In this document: positions 9,961 through 19,165 of the stretch, one piece after another
Layout of the letters: the number at the start of each line of letters is the position of its first letter
Position numbering within the stretch: position 1 is the stretch's first letter
DNA from: an uncultured Clostridia bacterium
GTDB lineage: Bacteria; Bacillota; Clostridia; Oscillospirales; Acutalibacteraceae
DNA: 64,000 nucleotides
Assembly (NCBI GenBank): GCA_946493765.1
Contig: CAMMAZ010000003.1
Location: 50,326 to 114,325, forward strand
Direction: 5' to 3'
Translations under genes and position numbers: made by a program
The notes under the pieces: generated by a model
Told to the model about the DNA's origin: nothing
Seen by the model: the letters and a program-made list of their open reading frames with translations, nothing else
The model's database searches: none

Positions 9961-10281
9961 TTAAAGCTCGGCGCCGCATTTCGCGCATGTACGGATCTTT
10001 TTACCGTCTTTTGAAACGTCGTGCGCGACTCTCGTCTGTTTCTTGCACTTCGGGCACACAATCTGCACCTTGCAGGCATAGATCGCGCCTTCAGCCTTTA
10101 CGATACCGGACGGATCGCCGGCTTTCTTGGGTTTGACATGTTTGGTGACCATGTTGCGTTTCTCCACGATCACTTTGCCCTCTTCGGGACTCACGGCAAT
10201 GACCTTGCCGGTCTTGCCTTTATCTTTACCGGAAATGATCATGACCTCATCGCCGGTTTTTACATGAACCTTGTTACGCAT
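9961..10281 (-). CDS. rplX: 50S ribosomal protein L24
   Basis: L24 starts 50S assembly. The 106-residue protein has the KOW motif at the N terminus (VHVKTGDEVMIISGKDKGKT) and a C-terminal CPKC...CAKC pair (C76, C79, C99, C102) that looks like a zinc ribbon, as in many Firmicutes and Thermus-type L24. It lies between rplN and rplE. Confidence 0.97.
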   Translation of the reverse strand: MRNKVHVKTGDEVMIISGKDKGKTGKVIAVSPEEGKVIVEKRNMVTKHVKPKKAGDPSGIVKAEGAIYACKVQIVCPKCKKQTRVAHDVSKDGKKIRTCAKCGAEL

Positions 10282-10296
10282 ATGCAGTACCTCCTG

Positions 10297-10665
10297 TTAA
10301 AGTACTTCGGGAGCAAGCGAGAGGATACGCATGTAATCCTTTTCACGCAGCTCACGGGCAACCGGTCCAAATATACGGGTGCCTCTGGGGGTCTTGTCTT
10401 CTTTGATGATAACGGCAGCGTTTTCATCAAAACGGATATAAGTGCCGTCATCGCGGCGCAGGCCTTTGACTGAACGTACCACGACAGCTTTGACCACATC
10501 GCCTTTTTTCACTGTACCGCCGGGCGCAGCCTTCTTAACAGAAGCAACCACGACATCGCCGATATTCGCATACCTCCGGCCGGAACCGCCCAACACACGA
10601 ATGCACATAATTTCTTTTGCGCCTGTGTTGTCCGCCACCTTGAGGTAACTCTGTTGTTGAATCAC
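10297..10665 (-). CDS. rplN: 50S ribosomal protein L14
   Basis: L14 lies at the subunit interface and is the target of the silencing factor RsfS. The longer open frame would add 17 residues, but the GTG at 10663-10665 has a GGAGG site eight bases upstream and gives the standard 122 residues, beginning (M)[16 protein letters not shown]. The C terminus [13 protein letters not shown] is typical. The GTG start is therefore preferred. Confidence 0.96.
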   Translation of the reverse strand: MIQQQSYLKVADNTGAKEIMCIRVLGGSGRRYANIGDVVVASVKKAAPGGTVKKGDVVKAVVVRSVKGLRRDDGTYIRFDENAAVIIKEDKTPRGTRIFGPVARELREKDYMRILSLAPEVL

Positions 10666-10679
10666 AGTGGTTTCCTCCT

Positions 10680-10937
10680 TTATTTCGCTTTCTCTAAGAT
10701 TTCCACCAAACGCCATCTTTTGTCTTTGGAGATCGGTCTTGTTTCCATAACCATCACGCGGTCGCCAATACCGGCGGCATTTTGTTCATCATGCGCTTTT
10801 AACTTAACCGTTTTCTTCACGATCTTTTTATAAAGCGGGTGCTTTACGTTGTCTTGGATCGCAACGACGATGGTTTTGTCCATTTTATCGCTGACGACTT
10901 TGCCAACTCTGGTTTTTCTTAAATTTCTGTCTGCCAT
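10680..10937 (-). CDS. rpsQ: 30S ribosomal protein S17
   Basis: S17 is an OB-fold primary 16S binding protein. The 85-residue protein starts with [20 protein letters not shown] and has the [20 protein letters not shown] block near the end, the family signature. It follows rpmC by 18 bases. Confidence 0.98.
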   Translation of the reverse strand: MADRNLRKTRVGKVVSDKMDKTIVVAIQDNVKHPLYKKIVKKTVKLKAHDEQNAAGIGDRVMVMETRPISKDKRWRLVEILEKAK

Positions 10938-10955
10938 TGTTTTTACCTCCCTTGA

Positions 10956-11159
10956 TTACGCCTTGCTGTTTTCAAGACTTTTCGCAGTCAAAACAGTGTT
11001 GATCCGCGCAATATCTTTTTTCACAGCCTTGATACGCATAGGGTTTTCGAGTTGGTTGATGGCGTGCTGGAAGCGCAGGTTGAACAATTCTTTTTTCAGG
11101 TCAACCAGTTTTTCGTTAAGTTCTTTGACAGACAATTCTCTTAACTCACTTGCTTTCAT
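10956..11159 (-). CDS. rpmC: 50S ribosomal protein L29
   Basis: L29 is a two-helix protein beside the nascent-chain exit, part of the site for trigger factor and SRP. The 67-residue protein has [18 protein letters not shown] and [17 protein letters not shown], both typical. Its start overlaps the rplP stop (ATGA), so translation is probably coupled. Confidence 0.98.
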   Translation of the reverse strand: MKASELRELSVKELNEKLVDLKKELFNLRFQHAINQLENPMRIKAVKKDIARINTVLTAKSLENSKA

Positions 11160-11584
11160 TCCTGCTCACCATCCTGTTCTTTTTTGGTTACAAATTTGCA
11201 TTTGATCGGCAGCTTGTGCATTGCAAGACGCATCGCTTCTCTGGCCAGCTCTTCGCTGACGCCGCCGATTTCAAACATCACGCGGCCGGGTTTGACGACC
11301 GCCACCCAGTATTCGGGCGAACCTTTACCGGAACCCATGCGGGTTTCAGCCGGTTTTTCGGTGATCGGTTTATCCGGGAAAATTTTAATCCACACCTGAC
11401 CGCCACGTTTGATGTAACGCGTCATGGCAATACGGGCGGCTTCGATCTGATTGGATGTGATCCAAGCCGGCTCTAAGGCCTGGAGGCCGAACTCGCCGTA
11501 TGTCACCTTGTTGCCGCGCGTCGCTTTACCGGTCAAACGGCCTCTTTGCTGACGGCGGTATTTTACACGTTTGGGCATTAACAT
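11156..11584 (-). CDS. rplP: 50S ribosomal protein L16
   Basis: L16 organises the A-site region of the 50S subunit. The 142-residue protein starts [19 protein letters not shown] and contains [19 protein letters not shown], the loop that reaches the tRNA. The start overlaps the last base of rpsC (TAATG) and the stop overlaps rpmC. Confidence 0.98.
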   Translation of the reverse strand: MLMPKRVKYRRQQRGRLTGKATRGNKVTYGEFGLQALEPAWITSNQIEAARIAMTRYIKRGGQVWIKIFPDKPITEKPAETRMGSGKGSPEYWVAVVKPGRVMFEIGGVSEELAREAMRLAMHKLPIKCKFVTKKEQDGEQE

Positions 11585-12252
11585 TAGCGTCTGCCTCCTT
11601 CCCTACGGGTCACTTTCTTCGCACTCTTTAACACTTCACCGCTGTAAATCCAGATTTTGACGCCGATTTTACCATAGGTCGTGTTGGCCTCTGCAAAACC
11701 GTAATCAATATCGGCGCGGATTGTCTGCAGCGGAATAGTTCCCTCATGATAATGTTCCGACCGAGCGATTTCAGCACCGCCCAAACGGCCTGAAACCTGT
11801 GTTTTGATCCCCTTGGCGCCCAATTTCATGGTTCTGCCGATCGCCTGCTTTAAGGCACGACGGAAGGAGATACGTTTTTCCAACTGTGCTGCAACGCTTT
11901 CAGCGACCAGCTGCGCGTTCAGGTCAGGGTTTTTCACTTCAACGATATTGATCACAACAGGCTTTTTGAGCATTTCCTGGCACTGTGTTTTCAACTTTTC
12001 AATTTCCACACCGTTGCGGCCGATAACCATGCCCGGCTTTGCGCAGTGGATGAAAATGCGCACGCGTTTTTCGTCGCGTTCGATTTCGATTTCCGGAACG
12101 CCGGCGTTGTAGAGCTTTTTCTTTAAGAATTTTCTTAAATTATAGTCTTCAACCAGCGTATCGCCGAAATCTTTATCCCCGGTCAGCCAGCGGCTGCTCC
12201 AGTTTTTAATCACACCGACTCGAAGTCCATGCGGATTGACTTTCTGGCCCAT
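11584..12252 (-). CDS. rpsC: 30S ribosomal protein S3
   Basis: S3 lines the mRNA entry tunnel. The 222-residue protein has the N-terminal [18 protein letters not shown], a KH domain with the [15 protein letters not shown]xxG loop (about 74-88), and the C-terminal S3 domain with [17 protein letters not shown]. Length is standard. Confidence 0.98.
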   Translation of the reverse strand: MGQKVNPHGLRVGVIKNWSSRWLTGDKDFGDTLVEDYNLRKFLKKKLYNAGVPEIEIERDEKRVRIFIHCAKPGMVIGRNGVEIEKLKTQCQEMLKKPVVINIVEVKNPDLNAQLVAESVAAQLEKRISFRRALKQAIGRTMKLGAKGIKTQVSGRLGGAEIARSEHYHEGTIPLQTIRADIDYGFAEANTTYGKIGVKIWIYSGEVLKSAKKVTRREGGRR

Positions 12253-12272
12253 TTGCTAATACCTCCTTATCC

Positions 12273-12668
12273 TTATTCTTTTTCCCTGAGCACCAGGGTG
12301 ATGTGGGATGTTCTTTTATAAATATGGTAGGCACGTCCGTGCGCTCTGGGACGGATCCGTTTTAAGATCGGACCTGCGCCCACATTGCATTCTGCCACAT
12401 ACAGATTGCCGGTTTCCATATTGTAATTGTTTTCTGCACTTGCCATGGCCGATTTCAAAAGTTTTTCCAAAACCTCGCTGGCGGCCTTGGGTGTATAATG
12501 CAGGATCGCCATCGCTTTATCCGCAGGCTGATTCTGGATCAAATCTAAAACGATCTGAACTTTTCGCGGGGAAATACGGACATATTTAGCCTCTGCCTTT
12601 GCCATCGGCCCGGCTTCCGCCTTGGCCTTTGCCCGCGCCTCTGTCCTTGCTCTTGACCTTAATGACAT
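12273..12668 (-). CDS. rplV: 50S ribosomal protein L22 with N-terminal extension
   Basis: L22 lines the exit tunnel; its beta-hairpin is a macrolide-resistance site. The core begins at [18 protein letters not shown], near residue 27, and ends [11 protein letters not shown]. The ATG at 12666-12668 has an AGGAGAGG site and gives 131 residues, about 20 more than the usual protein; the extra part is Arg/Ala/Lys-rich ([17 protein letters not shown]). An internal start at MAKAEAKYV (residue 23) would give the standard size but has no clear ribosome binding site. Confidence 0.95.
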   Translation of the reverse strand: MSLRSRARTEARAKAKAEAGPMAKAEAKYVRISPRKVQIVLDLIQNQPADKAMAILHYTPKAASEVLEKLLKSAMASAENNYNMETGNLYVAECNVGAGPILKRIRPRAHGRAYHIYKRTSHITLVLREKE

Positions 12669-12692
12669 ACGATATACCTCTCCTTTCGGCCG

Positions 12693-12974
12693 TTATTTAC
12701 CAGAATTGGATGTTTTAGAACCCGCATGGCCTTTAAAGGTTCTGGTCGGTGCAAATTCACCGAGTTTATGTCCTACCATGTCTTCGGTGATGTAAACCGG
12801 GACATGCTTGCGTCCGTCATGGACAGCAAAGGTGTGACCGACAAAGTCCGGGAAGATCGTGGACGAACGGCTCCAGGTTTTCAAAATCCGTTTTTCACCG
12901 GACGCATTCATTTCCTGCACTCTTTTTAAAAGCACGGGCTGGACATAAGGTCCCTTTTTTAAACTTCTAGACAT
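12693..12974 (-). CDS. rpsS: 30S ribosomal protein S19
   Basis: S19 forms a complex with S13 in the 30S head. The 93-residue protein starts [18 protein letters not shown] and contains [17 protein letters not shown], the family signature. It lies between rplB and rplV, with an AAAGGAGCG site before the ATG. Confidence 0.98.
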   Translation of the reverse strand: MSRSLKKGPYVQPVLLKRVQEMNASGEKRILKTWSRSSTIFPDFVGHTFAVHDGRKHVPVYITEDMVGHKLGEFAPTRTFKGHAGSKTSNSGK

Positions 12975-12998
12975 TACAAAAACGCTCCTTTCGTCCGA

Positions 12999-13832
12999 TT
13001 ACTTCGCGTTGCGGCGCTTCACGATATATTTATCCGAAGCTTTATGCTTGCTGCGCGTCTTATAACCCAGCGCCGGTTTGCCCCACGGGGTTACCGGACC
13101 CGGACGGCCGATCGGTGATTTACCTTCACCACCGCCGTGCGGGTGATCGCACGGGTTCATGACCGAACCGCGGACGGTCGGACGCCAGCCCATGTGGCGC
13201 TTCCGGCCCGCTTTACCGATGTTGACGTTTTCATGTTCGATGTTGCCGACCTGGCCGATCGTCGCCATGCAGCCGACCGGAACGTTTCTCAGTTCTCCGG
13301 AGGGCAGACGCAGTAGCGCCAGACCGTTTTCTTTCGCCATCAGCTGTGCTTGGTTGCCGGCGGAACGCGCCAGCTGGCCGCCTTTTCCGGGATACAGTTC
13401 CACATTGTGGACAAAGATACCGACCGGAATGTTTTCAAGCGGCAGTGCGTTGCCAGGCAGAATGTCGGCGTTGGGGCCGTTCATGATCTTGTGACCCGGT
13501 TTGATGCCGACCGGCGCTAAAATATAGCTTTTCACACCGTCTTCATACTGGATCAGCGCAATGTGCGCGGAACGGTTCGGATCGTATTCAACCGAAACAA
13601 CCGTTGCCGGAACGTCGAATTTATTGCGTTTGAAATCGATGATTCTGTATTTTCTGCGATTGGCACCGCCACGGTGACGAACGGTGATTCTACCGTAGCT
13701 GTTTCTGCCGGAAGTGCTTTTCAAAGGCGCTAAAAGACTGCGCTCGGGAGCAACCTTTGAAAGAGCTGAATAATCAATAACCGTCATCCCGCGTCGACCG
13801 GGCGTTGTCGGTTTATAATGTTTGACTGGCAT
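12999..13832 (-). CDS. rplB: 50S ribosomal protein L2
   Basis: L2 is needed for subunit joining and peptidyl transferase assembly. The ATG at 13830-13832 ([18 protein letters not shown]) is about ten bases after an AGGAGA site and gives 277 residues, the usual length; an upstream in-frame GTG lies too close to that site. The C terminus has the conserved [18 protein letters not shown] block with the key histidine. Confidence 0.97.
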   Translation of the reverse strand: MPVKHYKPTTPGRRGMTVIDYSALSKVAPERSLLAPLKSTSGRNSYGRITVRHRGGANRRKYRIIDFKRNKFDVPATVVSVEYDPNRSAHIALIQYEDGVKSYILAPVGIKPGHKIMNGPNADILPGNALPLENIPVGIFVHNVELYPGKGGQLARSAGNQAQLMAKENGLALLRLPSGELRNVPVGCMATIGQVGNIEHENVNIGKAGRKRHMGWRPTVRGSVMNPCDHPHGGGEGKSPIGRPGPVTPWGKPALGYKTRSKHKASDKYIVKRRNAK

Positions 13833-13852
13833 TTGATTCACTCTCCTAACAT

Positions 13853-13922
13853 TTAGCTTTGCGGGGCATGCCTGTCCCCATACGTTGCCGCCGTTCTAAT
13901 AAGAACGTAAGGTTGTCGCTCC
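13853..13922 (-). other. rplW-rplB intergenic hairpins
   Basis: The 90-base gap between rplW and rplB is unusual in an otherwise tight operon. It holds an inverted repeat with arms cgttct and agaacg (about 13892-13907) and a second GC-rich one around 13863-13883. Neither has a T-run. They may serve mRNA processing or ribosomal protein feedback, but this is only inferred from position. Confidence 0.35.
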
Positions 13923-14219
13923 TTAGAGCATACCGTCAAAGAAATCGATGGTCTTTGAAGACTCCGTCAGTGTGACGATCGCCTTTTTCCAGGACTCGGT
14001 ATAACCGGTGTATTTCCCGTAGCGGCGTTGCTGTCCTCTGACATTAATGGTGTTCACCGCTTTGACTTCCACGCCCGGGAACACTTCCATGATCGCTTTT
14101 TTGATCTGGATTTTATTCGCATCCTTTGCGACTTTAAAGGTATATTTCTTTTCACGTGCAGCGGTCATGCTTTTTTCTGTGATGACCGGCGCAATGATGA
14201 TATCCTGTGCAAACGCCAT
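13923..14219 (-). CDS. rplW: 50S ribosomal protein L23
   Basis: L23 is the docking site for trigger factor and SRP at the exit tunnel. The 98-residue protein has [19 protein letters not shown] near the N terminus and [20 protein letters not shown] in the extended loop. The start overlaps the rplD stop by one base (TAATG). Confidence 0.98.
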   Translation of the reverse strand: MAFAQDIIIAPVITEKSMTAAREKKYTFKVAKDANKIQIKKAIMEVFPGVEVKAVNTINVRGQQRRYGKYTGYTESWKKAIVTLTESSKTIDFFDGML

Positions 14220-14842
14220 TACGCATACACCTCCTCGAGTTTTGCGACCGCCGCTTTTGTCAAAATCAGCGTGTCTGCATTGATGATGTCATAGGCGTTG
14301 ATTGTGTTGGTCTGCGCGGTTTTGGTTCCGGGAATGTTCGCGGCGCTCTTCACCGCAAAGCTGTTGTTTTCATCCAGAACGATCAACGCTTTTTTGCCGG
14401 CGCCAACGGCTTTGAGCATGCCTGCCACGACTTTGGTCTTGTATTCGCTGACGTCCATGGAATCCAGAACGATCAACGCGCTTTGCAGGACCTTATCGGA
14501 CAAAGCGGATTTGATGGCAAGCTGACGCATCTTTTTATTTAAGGAAAGGCGATAATCCCTCGGCTTCGGAGCGAAGACGATACCGCCGTGTGTCCACTGC
14601 GGTGCACGGGTGGAGCCTTGTCTTGCATGGCCTGTGCCTTTCTGACGCCACGGTTTTTTGCCGCCGCCGGAAACTTCCGCACGGGTCAGCGCCGACTGGG
14701 TGCCCTGCCGCTGATTGGCCAGGTAATTCACCACTGCCGCATGCATAACCGCCGCATTGGGTTCGATGCCGAAAACAGCATCGCTTAATGTGAGATCCGA
14801 AACCTTGATTCCGGCCATATCTACAACTGCTACGTTTGGCAT
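14219..14842 (-). CDS. rplD: 50S ribosomal protein L4
   Basis: L4 stabilises 23S domain I and forms a tunnel constriction; in E. coli it also attenuates the S10 operon. The 207-residue protein has [19 protein letters not shown] (about 60-78), the tunnel loop, and the Rossmann-like C-terminal half. It is the third gene of the operon, 17 bases after rplC. Confidence 0.98.
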   Translation of the reverse strand: MPNVAVVDMAGIKVSDLTLSDAVFGIEPNAAVMHAAVVNYLANQRQGTQSALTRAEVSGGGKKPWRQKGTGHARQGSTRAPQWTHGGIVFAPKPRDYRLSLNKKMRQLAIKSALSDKVLQSALIVLDSMDVSEYKTKVVAGMLKAVGAGKKALIVLDENNSFAVKSAANIPGTKTAQTNTINAYDIINADTLILTKAAVAKLEEVYA

Positions 14843-14859
14843 ATCTCTCTACTCCTTTC

Positions 14860-15492
14860 TTATGCTTTGACCGAGTCGGAGATCATAACGATTCCGCCTT
14901 TGGGTCCGGGGATTGCGCCCTTAACAGCAATGATATTGTTTTCGCTGTCGATTTTCACAACAGCCAGATTCTGAACAGTCACCCGCTCATTTCCCAGATG
15001 ACCGGCAAGCTTTTTGCCTTTGAACACGCGGGACGGAGAGGAGCACGCACCCAGAGAACCTGCATGTCTGTGGACAGGACCTGTACCGTGTGATTCTTTC
15101 AGACGTCCGAAATTCCAGCGCTTGATAACGCCCGCAGTGCCTTTACCTTTGCTTGTGCCGACAACGTCGACTTTGTCGCCCTGTGCGAACACGTCCGCTT
15201 TGATGATATCGCCCACGTTATACGTGCTGATATCGGCAAGACGGAACTCACGCAGCACCTTTTTCGGCGCGACGTCGCCTTTGGCAAAATGGCCTTTCAT
15301 CGGTTTGTTCACCTTATTGGCCTTCAGATCGCCAAAACCGATCTGGATGGCTTCATAGCCATCATTTTCGATTGTTTTTTTCTGAGAAACCACACACGGT
15401 CCCGCTTCGACGACGGTAACCGGAACAACGTTTCCCTTTTCGTCAAAAAGCTGGGTCATGCCAAGCTTTTTGCCAATGATTGCTTTTACCAT
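14860..15492 (-). CDS. rplC: 50S ribosomal protein L3
   Basis: L3 is a primary 23S binding protein whose finger reaches the peptidyl transferase centre. The 210-residue protein starts [20 protein letters not shown] and contains the finger sequence [20 protein letters not shown] (about 146-165). Length is standard. It follows rpsJ after 73 bases. Confidence 0.98.
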   Translation of the reverse strand: MVKAIIGKKLGMTQLFDEKGNVVPVTVVEAGPCVVSQKKTIENDGYEAIQIGFGDLKANKVNKPMKGHFAKGDVAPKKVLREFRLADISTYNVGDIIKADVFAQGDKVDVVGTSKGKGTAGVIKRWNFGRLKESHGTGPVHRHAGSLGACSSPSRVFKGKKLAGHLGNERVTVQNLAVVKIDSENNIIAVKGAIPGPKGGIVMISDSVKA

Positions 15493-15565
15493 TTATTCTT
15501 CCTCCTTTGGTTATTGGTTGGTTTGCACCAACATGACCTTGTAGCGTCGTTTTAAAAACCCTTTA

Positions 15566-15874
15566 TTAAAGGTTGATTTCGATTTCGACGCCGGCAGGCA
15601 GTTCAAGGCCCTGGAGAGCCTCAACCGTTTTGTTGGACGGACGCAGGATGTCGATCAGTCTTTTGTGGATCCTGGTTTCAAACTGTTCGCGGGAATCCTT
15701 ATATTTATGGACCGCGCGCAGGATCGTGACAACCTCGCGTTCTGTCGGAAGCGGGATCGGGCCGGACACACGGGCGCCGGTGCGCTTCGCAGTTTCGACG
15801 ATCTTTTCCGCTGCTTTGTCAACCAGCGTGTGATCGTAGCTCTTGATTCTGATTCTGATTTTTTCTTTTGCCAT
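15566..15874 (-). CDS. rpsJ: 30S ribosomal protein S10 (NusE)
   Basis: S10 is part of the 30S head and, with NusB, of antitermination complexes. The 102-residue protein has the standard [20 protein letters not shown] start and [17 protein letters not shown]. It is the first gene of the S10-spc-alpha cluster. Genes often found before it (rpsL, rpsG, fusA, tuf) are not here; instead there is a promoter and a hairpin-rich leader. Confidence 0.98.
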   Translation of the reverse strand: MAKEKIRIRIKSYDHTLVDKAAEKIVETAKRTGARVSGPIPLPTEREVVTILRAVHKYKDSREQFETRIHKRLIDILRPSNKTVEALQGLELPAGVEIEINL

Positions 15875-15954
15875 TTTGTTTCGCCTCCATAAAATTTAGG
15901 CGGACACTGCATTTTGCGCCGCACCCTTAGCCGGGTGTTTCATGCTGTTACAAC

Positions 15955-15992
15955 ATAAAACCGGATTGCCGCACCAAAACGTGCAAATCCGG
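15955..15992 (-). promoter_or_regulatory. Attenuator-like hairpin in the S10 leader
   Basis: Arms ccggattgccgcac (15961-15974) and gtgcaaatccgg (15981-15992) pair with one small bulge. On the minus strand the hairpin is followed by TTTTATG, so it looks like a weak intrinsic terminator about 85 bases before rpsJ. It could be an attenuator of the whole supercluster. The sequence does not show which factor would act on it. Confidence 0.5.
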
Positions 15993-16021
15993 GATGACGC
16001 AACACCGTTTTCATCCTATTC

Positions 16022-16041
16022 ACAGGGCCCGTTTGCCCTGT
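16022..16041 (-). promoter_or_regulatory. Second hairpin of the S10 leader
   Basis: Arms acagggc and gccctgt with a six-base loop lie upstream of the attenuator-like hairpin in the same leader. It may be part of an alternative folding scheme; no pairing partner was tested. Confidence 0.35.
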
Positions 16042-16193
16042 AATGAACATGAAACGGCAATACTGTTTCAAATTGCAGTTTGTTTCGCCCGGTTTCAAAT
16101 CGGACATACTCCGCAGAAATTCCCCGTTTCTAACGAACGGCCACCTCCTGCATCAACGCATGCACGCACGCTGTTCACACAACGTGCTTTAGT

Positions 16194-16222
16194 ACTATAC
16201 CACACTTTATCCGCAAATGCAA
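16194..16222 (-). promoter_or_regulatory. Promoter of the S10-spc-alpha operon
   Basis: On the minus strand TTGCAT (16217-16222) and TATAGT (16194-16199) are 17 bases apart. This gives a leader of about 310 bases before rpsJ. It is the only good promoter found upstream of the 31-gene cluster. Confidence 0.75.
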
Positions 16223-16411
16223 GCATTTTTTTGCAATTTTTTAAATTCTTGCAAAAAATCTTCAAACCGCACAGATACGGCGTTTTCAATCTGCAAAAAG
16301 AAGCACCGCACCGCCATTTTAACCCGGCATCGTTCCACCGATGATCTCCGGGCCGAAAATCAAAATCGGGCATATACTGTTGGTGACGGCTATAACGAAA
16401 GGAGCAAAAAA

Positions 16412-16588
16412 ATGAATGCATGTGAACTGACCGCAGCCATAACAGCGGCCGCTAATCTGCTTGCAAACGAATTGACGGATGATGAGCTTGCGGTGACCGC
16501 CGCTATTTTCGCCCAGCTGGGCGATACATTGGCGACGATCGCCACGCAAAGAAGTTTGTGTAACAACAAAATCATTGACAAAAACTAA
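16412..16588 (+). CDS. Small conserved-looking protein, 58 aa (DUF6774-like)
   Basis: The 58-residue product starts MNACELTAAITAAANLLANE and contains LTDDELAVTAAIFAQLGDTL, followed by ATIATQRSLC. The ATG is preceded by AAAGGAG at a good distance, so translation is likely. The pattern (Cys at position 4, two amphipathic helices, LGDTLATI, second Cys) matches my memory of small Clostridia proteins grouped as DUF6774, whose function is unknown. It has no signal peptide or membrane helix. It is divergent from the ribosomal operon and convergent with the P-type ATPase gene. Confidence 0.7.
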   Translation: MNACELTAAITAAANLLANELTDDELAVTAAIFAQLGDTLATIATQRSLCNNKIIDKN

Positions 16589-16637
16589 CACGCCTATACC
16601 AACGCCGGACAACATTCCGCCGGTTTTCTAGCGCTCG

Positions 16638-19076
16638 TCATTTTGCCCTTCTCTTTTTCAGTTTTCGCTGCAGCTTGATATACAATCCGCGCAGCCATTC
16701 AATAACAATGGTCAAATACCGGTGCACCGGTTCCGTTGCAATGGAAAACACCACAAACAGCAGCACACATTTTGTGGACATGCTGGAGATGGCGAACAGT
16801 TCCGGCAGAAACGTCCCGCAAAGCAGGATCCCGATAATACAGCCGACCCACACCACGATACGCAGCGAATCAAACGGCCGGCAAATGCGAAACAGGATCA
16901 TAAACCCGACGATCGCCAGCAAAATGGTGGAAGCGGTGGAAATATCGTCCGAACCCACGCCGAACACCTGTCCGAACACCGACAACGCGCTGACCGCAAG
17001 CATGCCGGTCAGACCCGCCGGCAGCGCTTTTACCACCACGTTGGTGAGAAAATGACCTTTGATGATTTCTTTATTCGGCTGCAAGGCCAGGAAAAAGGCG
17101 GGGATGCCGATGGTGAACATACTCACAAGCGAAACCTGTGAGGGCGCCAGCGGATACTGGATCATTGAGATCATCGAAAAGATCGCCAGTAAAAACGAAT
17201 AAATATTTTTAACTAAAAACAAACTTGCGGAACGCTGGATGTTGTTGACCACTCGGCGCCCCTCTAAAACGACGGAGGGCATACGGGAAAAATCCGAGTC
17301 CAGCAGCACGACCTGCGCCGCCTGCACCGCGGCGTCGCTGCCGGAGGCCATCGCGACGCTGCAATCGGCGTCTTTGAGGGCTAAGACATCGTTGACCCCA
17401 TCACCGGTCATGGCGACAGTCTTGCCCTGTTTTTTCAGCGCCTGCAACAGTTCACGCTTCTGATTAGGGGTCACGCGGCCGAACACCGTGTAGTCCCGCG
17501 CGGCAAGATAAATATCCTTCGGGGTTTTCAATTGTGTGGCGTCGATATATGCGTCGGCATTTGCAATGCCCGCTTTTCGTGCAACTTCCGCCACCGTCAT
17601 CGGGTTGTCGCCGGAAATAACCTTGATGTCAACACCCTGTTCTTTAAAATACCGGAAAGTCGCGGGTGCAGCTGCCCGCACGGGATTCGCCAGCAAAATA
17701 AATGCCAGCGGTTCCACCCAACCGGTCAGCGGTTCTCCATTTAAAACCCCACTGTAAACGCCGAAGACCAACACGCGGTAGCCTTTGTTGGCAAAGCCCT
17801 CGATGGTGTTCCGGTAATGCTCATATTCCGCCCGCAGCACAAACTCGGGCGCGCCGAGCACCAGCGCTTCGTTTTCAAAGGTAACGCCGCTGTATTTGGT
17901 TTTGGAGGTAAAGGGAGTGATCCGCACCGGCGACGCGCCGGTTCCTTCCTTAAAATAGCTTTTCATTGCTTTCATGGTGCTGTTGTCGCCGGTCATGGCT
18001 TTTACAAAATCCCCCACCCGCCGGGACAATGCGGCGACGACCGCTTCGCGGTTCTCCTCGTCGGTTTTCTCCACCGGCACCAGTTCCTGCACGCTCATGG
18101 TGTTTTCGGTGATGGTCCCGGTTTTGTCCACGCACAGAACGTTGACACGCGCCAGCGTTTCAATGCTGCGCATATCATGCAGCAGCACCCGTTTGCGTGC
18201 CAGCCGGATGGCGCTGACTGCCAGTGCCACGCTGGCAAGCAGGTACAGACCTTCCGGAATCATGCCGATCACCGCCGCGACCATGGAGGTAATGCTGCTG
18301 CGCCAGCTTTCCCCGTTGAAATACAAGCTCTGCACCATTAAAATGATTCCGATCGGGATCAGCGCAATACCGGCGAATTTGACCAATTTATCCAGAGATC
18401 GGATCATTTCGGATTTTTCGCCTTTTTGCATTGCTTTGGCTTCCAGCGTCAATTTGGAAATATAGGAGTCGGCGCCGACAGCCTCTAATCTTGCATGGCA
18501 CTGCCCCGCCACGATAAAGCTGCCCGACATCAGTCGGTCGCCCGGTTTTTTTGTGATTTCCTCCGATTCGCCGGTCAACAGCGATTCGTTGACCATCACT
18601 TCGCCCGCAACGACGACCGCATCCGCACAGATTTGATTACCGGACGCAAAAATAACGATATCATCGATCACCAAGCTTTCGGATTTGACGTTCCATTCTT
18701 TTCCATCCCGCACCACACGGGCGGTCGGCGCGTTGAGCATGCTCATTTTCTCCAACACGCGTTTGGAACGGATTTCCTGAATGATACCAATACAGGTGTT
18801 GGCGATAATGACCGGCAAAAAGGTCAGGTCACGAAAAGAGCCGGCTGTGATCAGCAGCACCGCCAACACCGCAAAAATCAGATTAAAATAGGTGAACACA
18901 TTTTCCTTGATGATTTCCTTGGTTGTCTGCATCGGCGGCTCAACAGACTCGTTTTCCCACCCGTTTATTTTTCGTTCCCGCACCTGCTCGGCGGTAAGTC
19001 CCAACTGATAATCCGGATGACAGCGCATGATCGGTATCCGCTTAACTTCTGGCTCTGCTGTTTTTTTGCGTGTCAT
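16638..19076 (-). CDS. Cation-translocating P-type ATPase, CtpE-like (probably calcium)
   Basis: An 812-residue membrane ATPase. Landmarks are TGES (actuator, residues 168-171), PEGL in the fourth transmembrane helix (274-277), the phosphorylated aspartate D317 in DKTGTIT, and TGDGVNDVLALKDADCSVAM in the P domain, followed by a membrane-rich C terminus. The PEGL helix with LASVALAVSAIRLA resembles mycobacterial CtpE and related streptococcal pumps, which point to Ca2+; the cation is inferred. There are no N-terminal heavy-metal CxxC motifs. The start has GGAGG in front. A monocistronic unit is likely. Confidence 0.9.
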   Translation of the reverse strand: MTRKKTAEPEVKRIPIMRCHPDYQLGLTAEQVRERKINGWENESVEPPMQTTKEIIKENVFTYFNLIFAVLAVLLITAGSFRDLTFLPVIIANTCIGIIQEIRSKRVLEKMSMLNAPTARVVRDGKEWNVKSESLVIDDIVIFASGNQICADAVVVAGEVMVNESLLTGESEEITKKPGDRLMSGSFIVAGQCHARLEAVGADSYISKLTLEAKAMQKGEKSEMIRSLDKLVKFAGIALIPIGIILMVQSLYFNGESWRSSITSMVAAVIGMIPEGLYLLASVALAVSAIRLARKRVLLHDMRSIETLARVNVLCVDKTGTITENTMSVQELVPVEKTDEENREAVVAALSRRVGDFVKAMTGDNSTMKAMKSYFKEGTGASPVRITPFTSKTKYSGVTFENEALVLGAPEFVLRAEYEHYRNTIEGFANKGYRVLVFGVYSGVLNGEPLTGWVEPLAFILLANPVRAAAPATFRYFKEQGVDIKVISGDNPMTVAEVARKAGIANADAYIDATQLKTPKDIYLAARDYTVFGRVTPNQKRELLQALKKQGKTVAMTGDGVNDVLALKDADCSVAMASGSDAAVQAAQVVLLDSDFSRMPSVVLEGRRVVNNIQRSASLFLVKNIYSFLLAIFSMISMIQYPLAPSQVSLVSMFTIGIPAFFLALQPNKEIIKGHFLTNVVVKALPAGLTGMLAVSALSVFGQVFGVGSDDISTASTILLAIVGFMILFRICRPFDSLRIVVWVGCIIGILLCGTFLPELFAISSMSTKCVLLFVVFSIATEPVHRYLTIVIEWLRGLYIKLQRKLKKRRAK

Positions 19077-19165
19077 GAAAATAACCGCCTCCTTGTTTTA
19101 CCATTTTGACATTCCTTTTATTTTTGCATCGGTTCGCTTTTTTAAAAGCGACGAACTTTTCTCTT

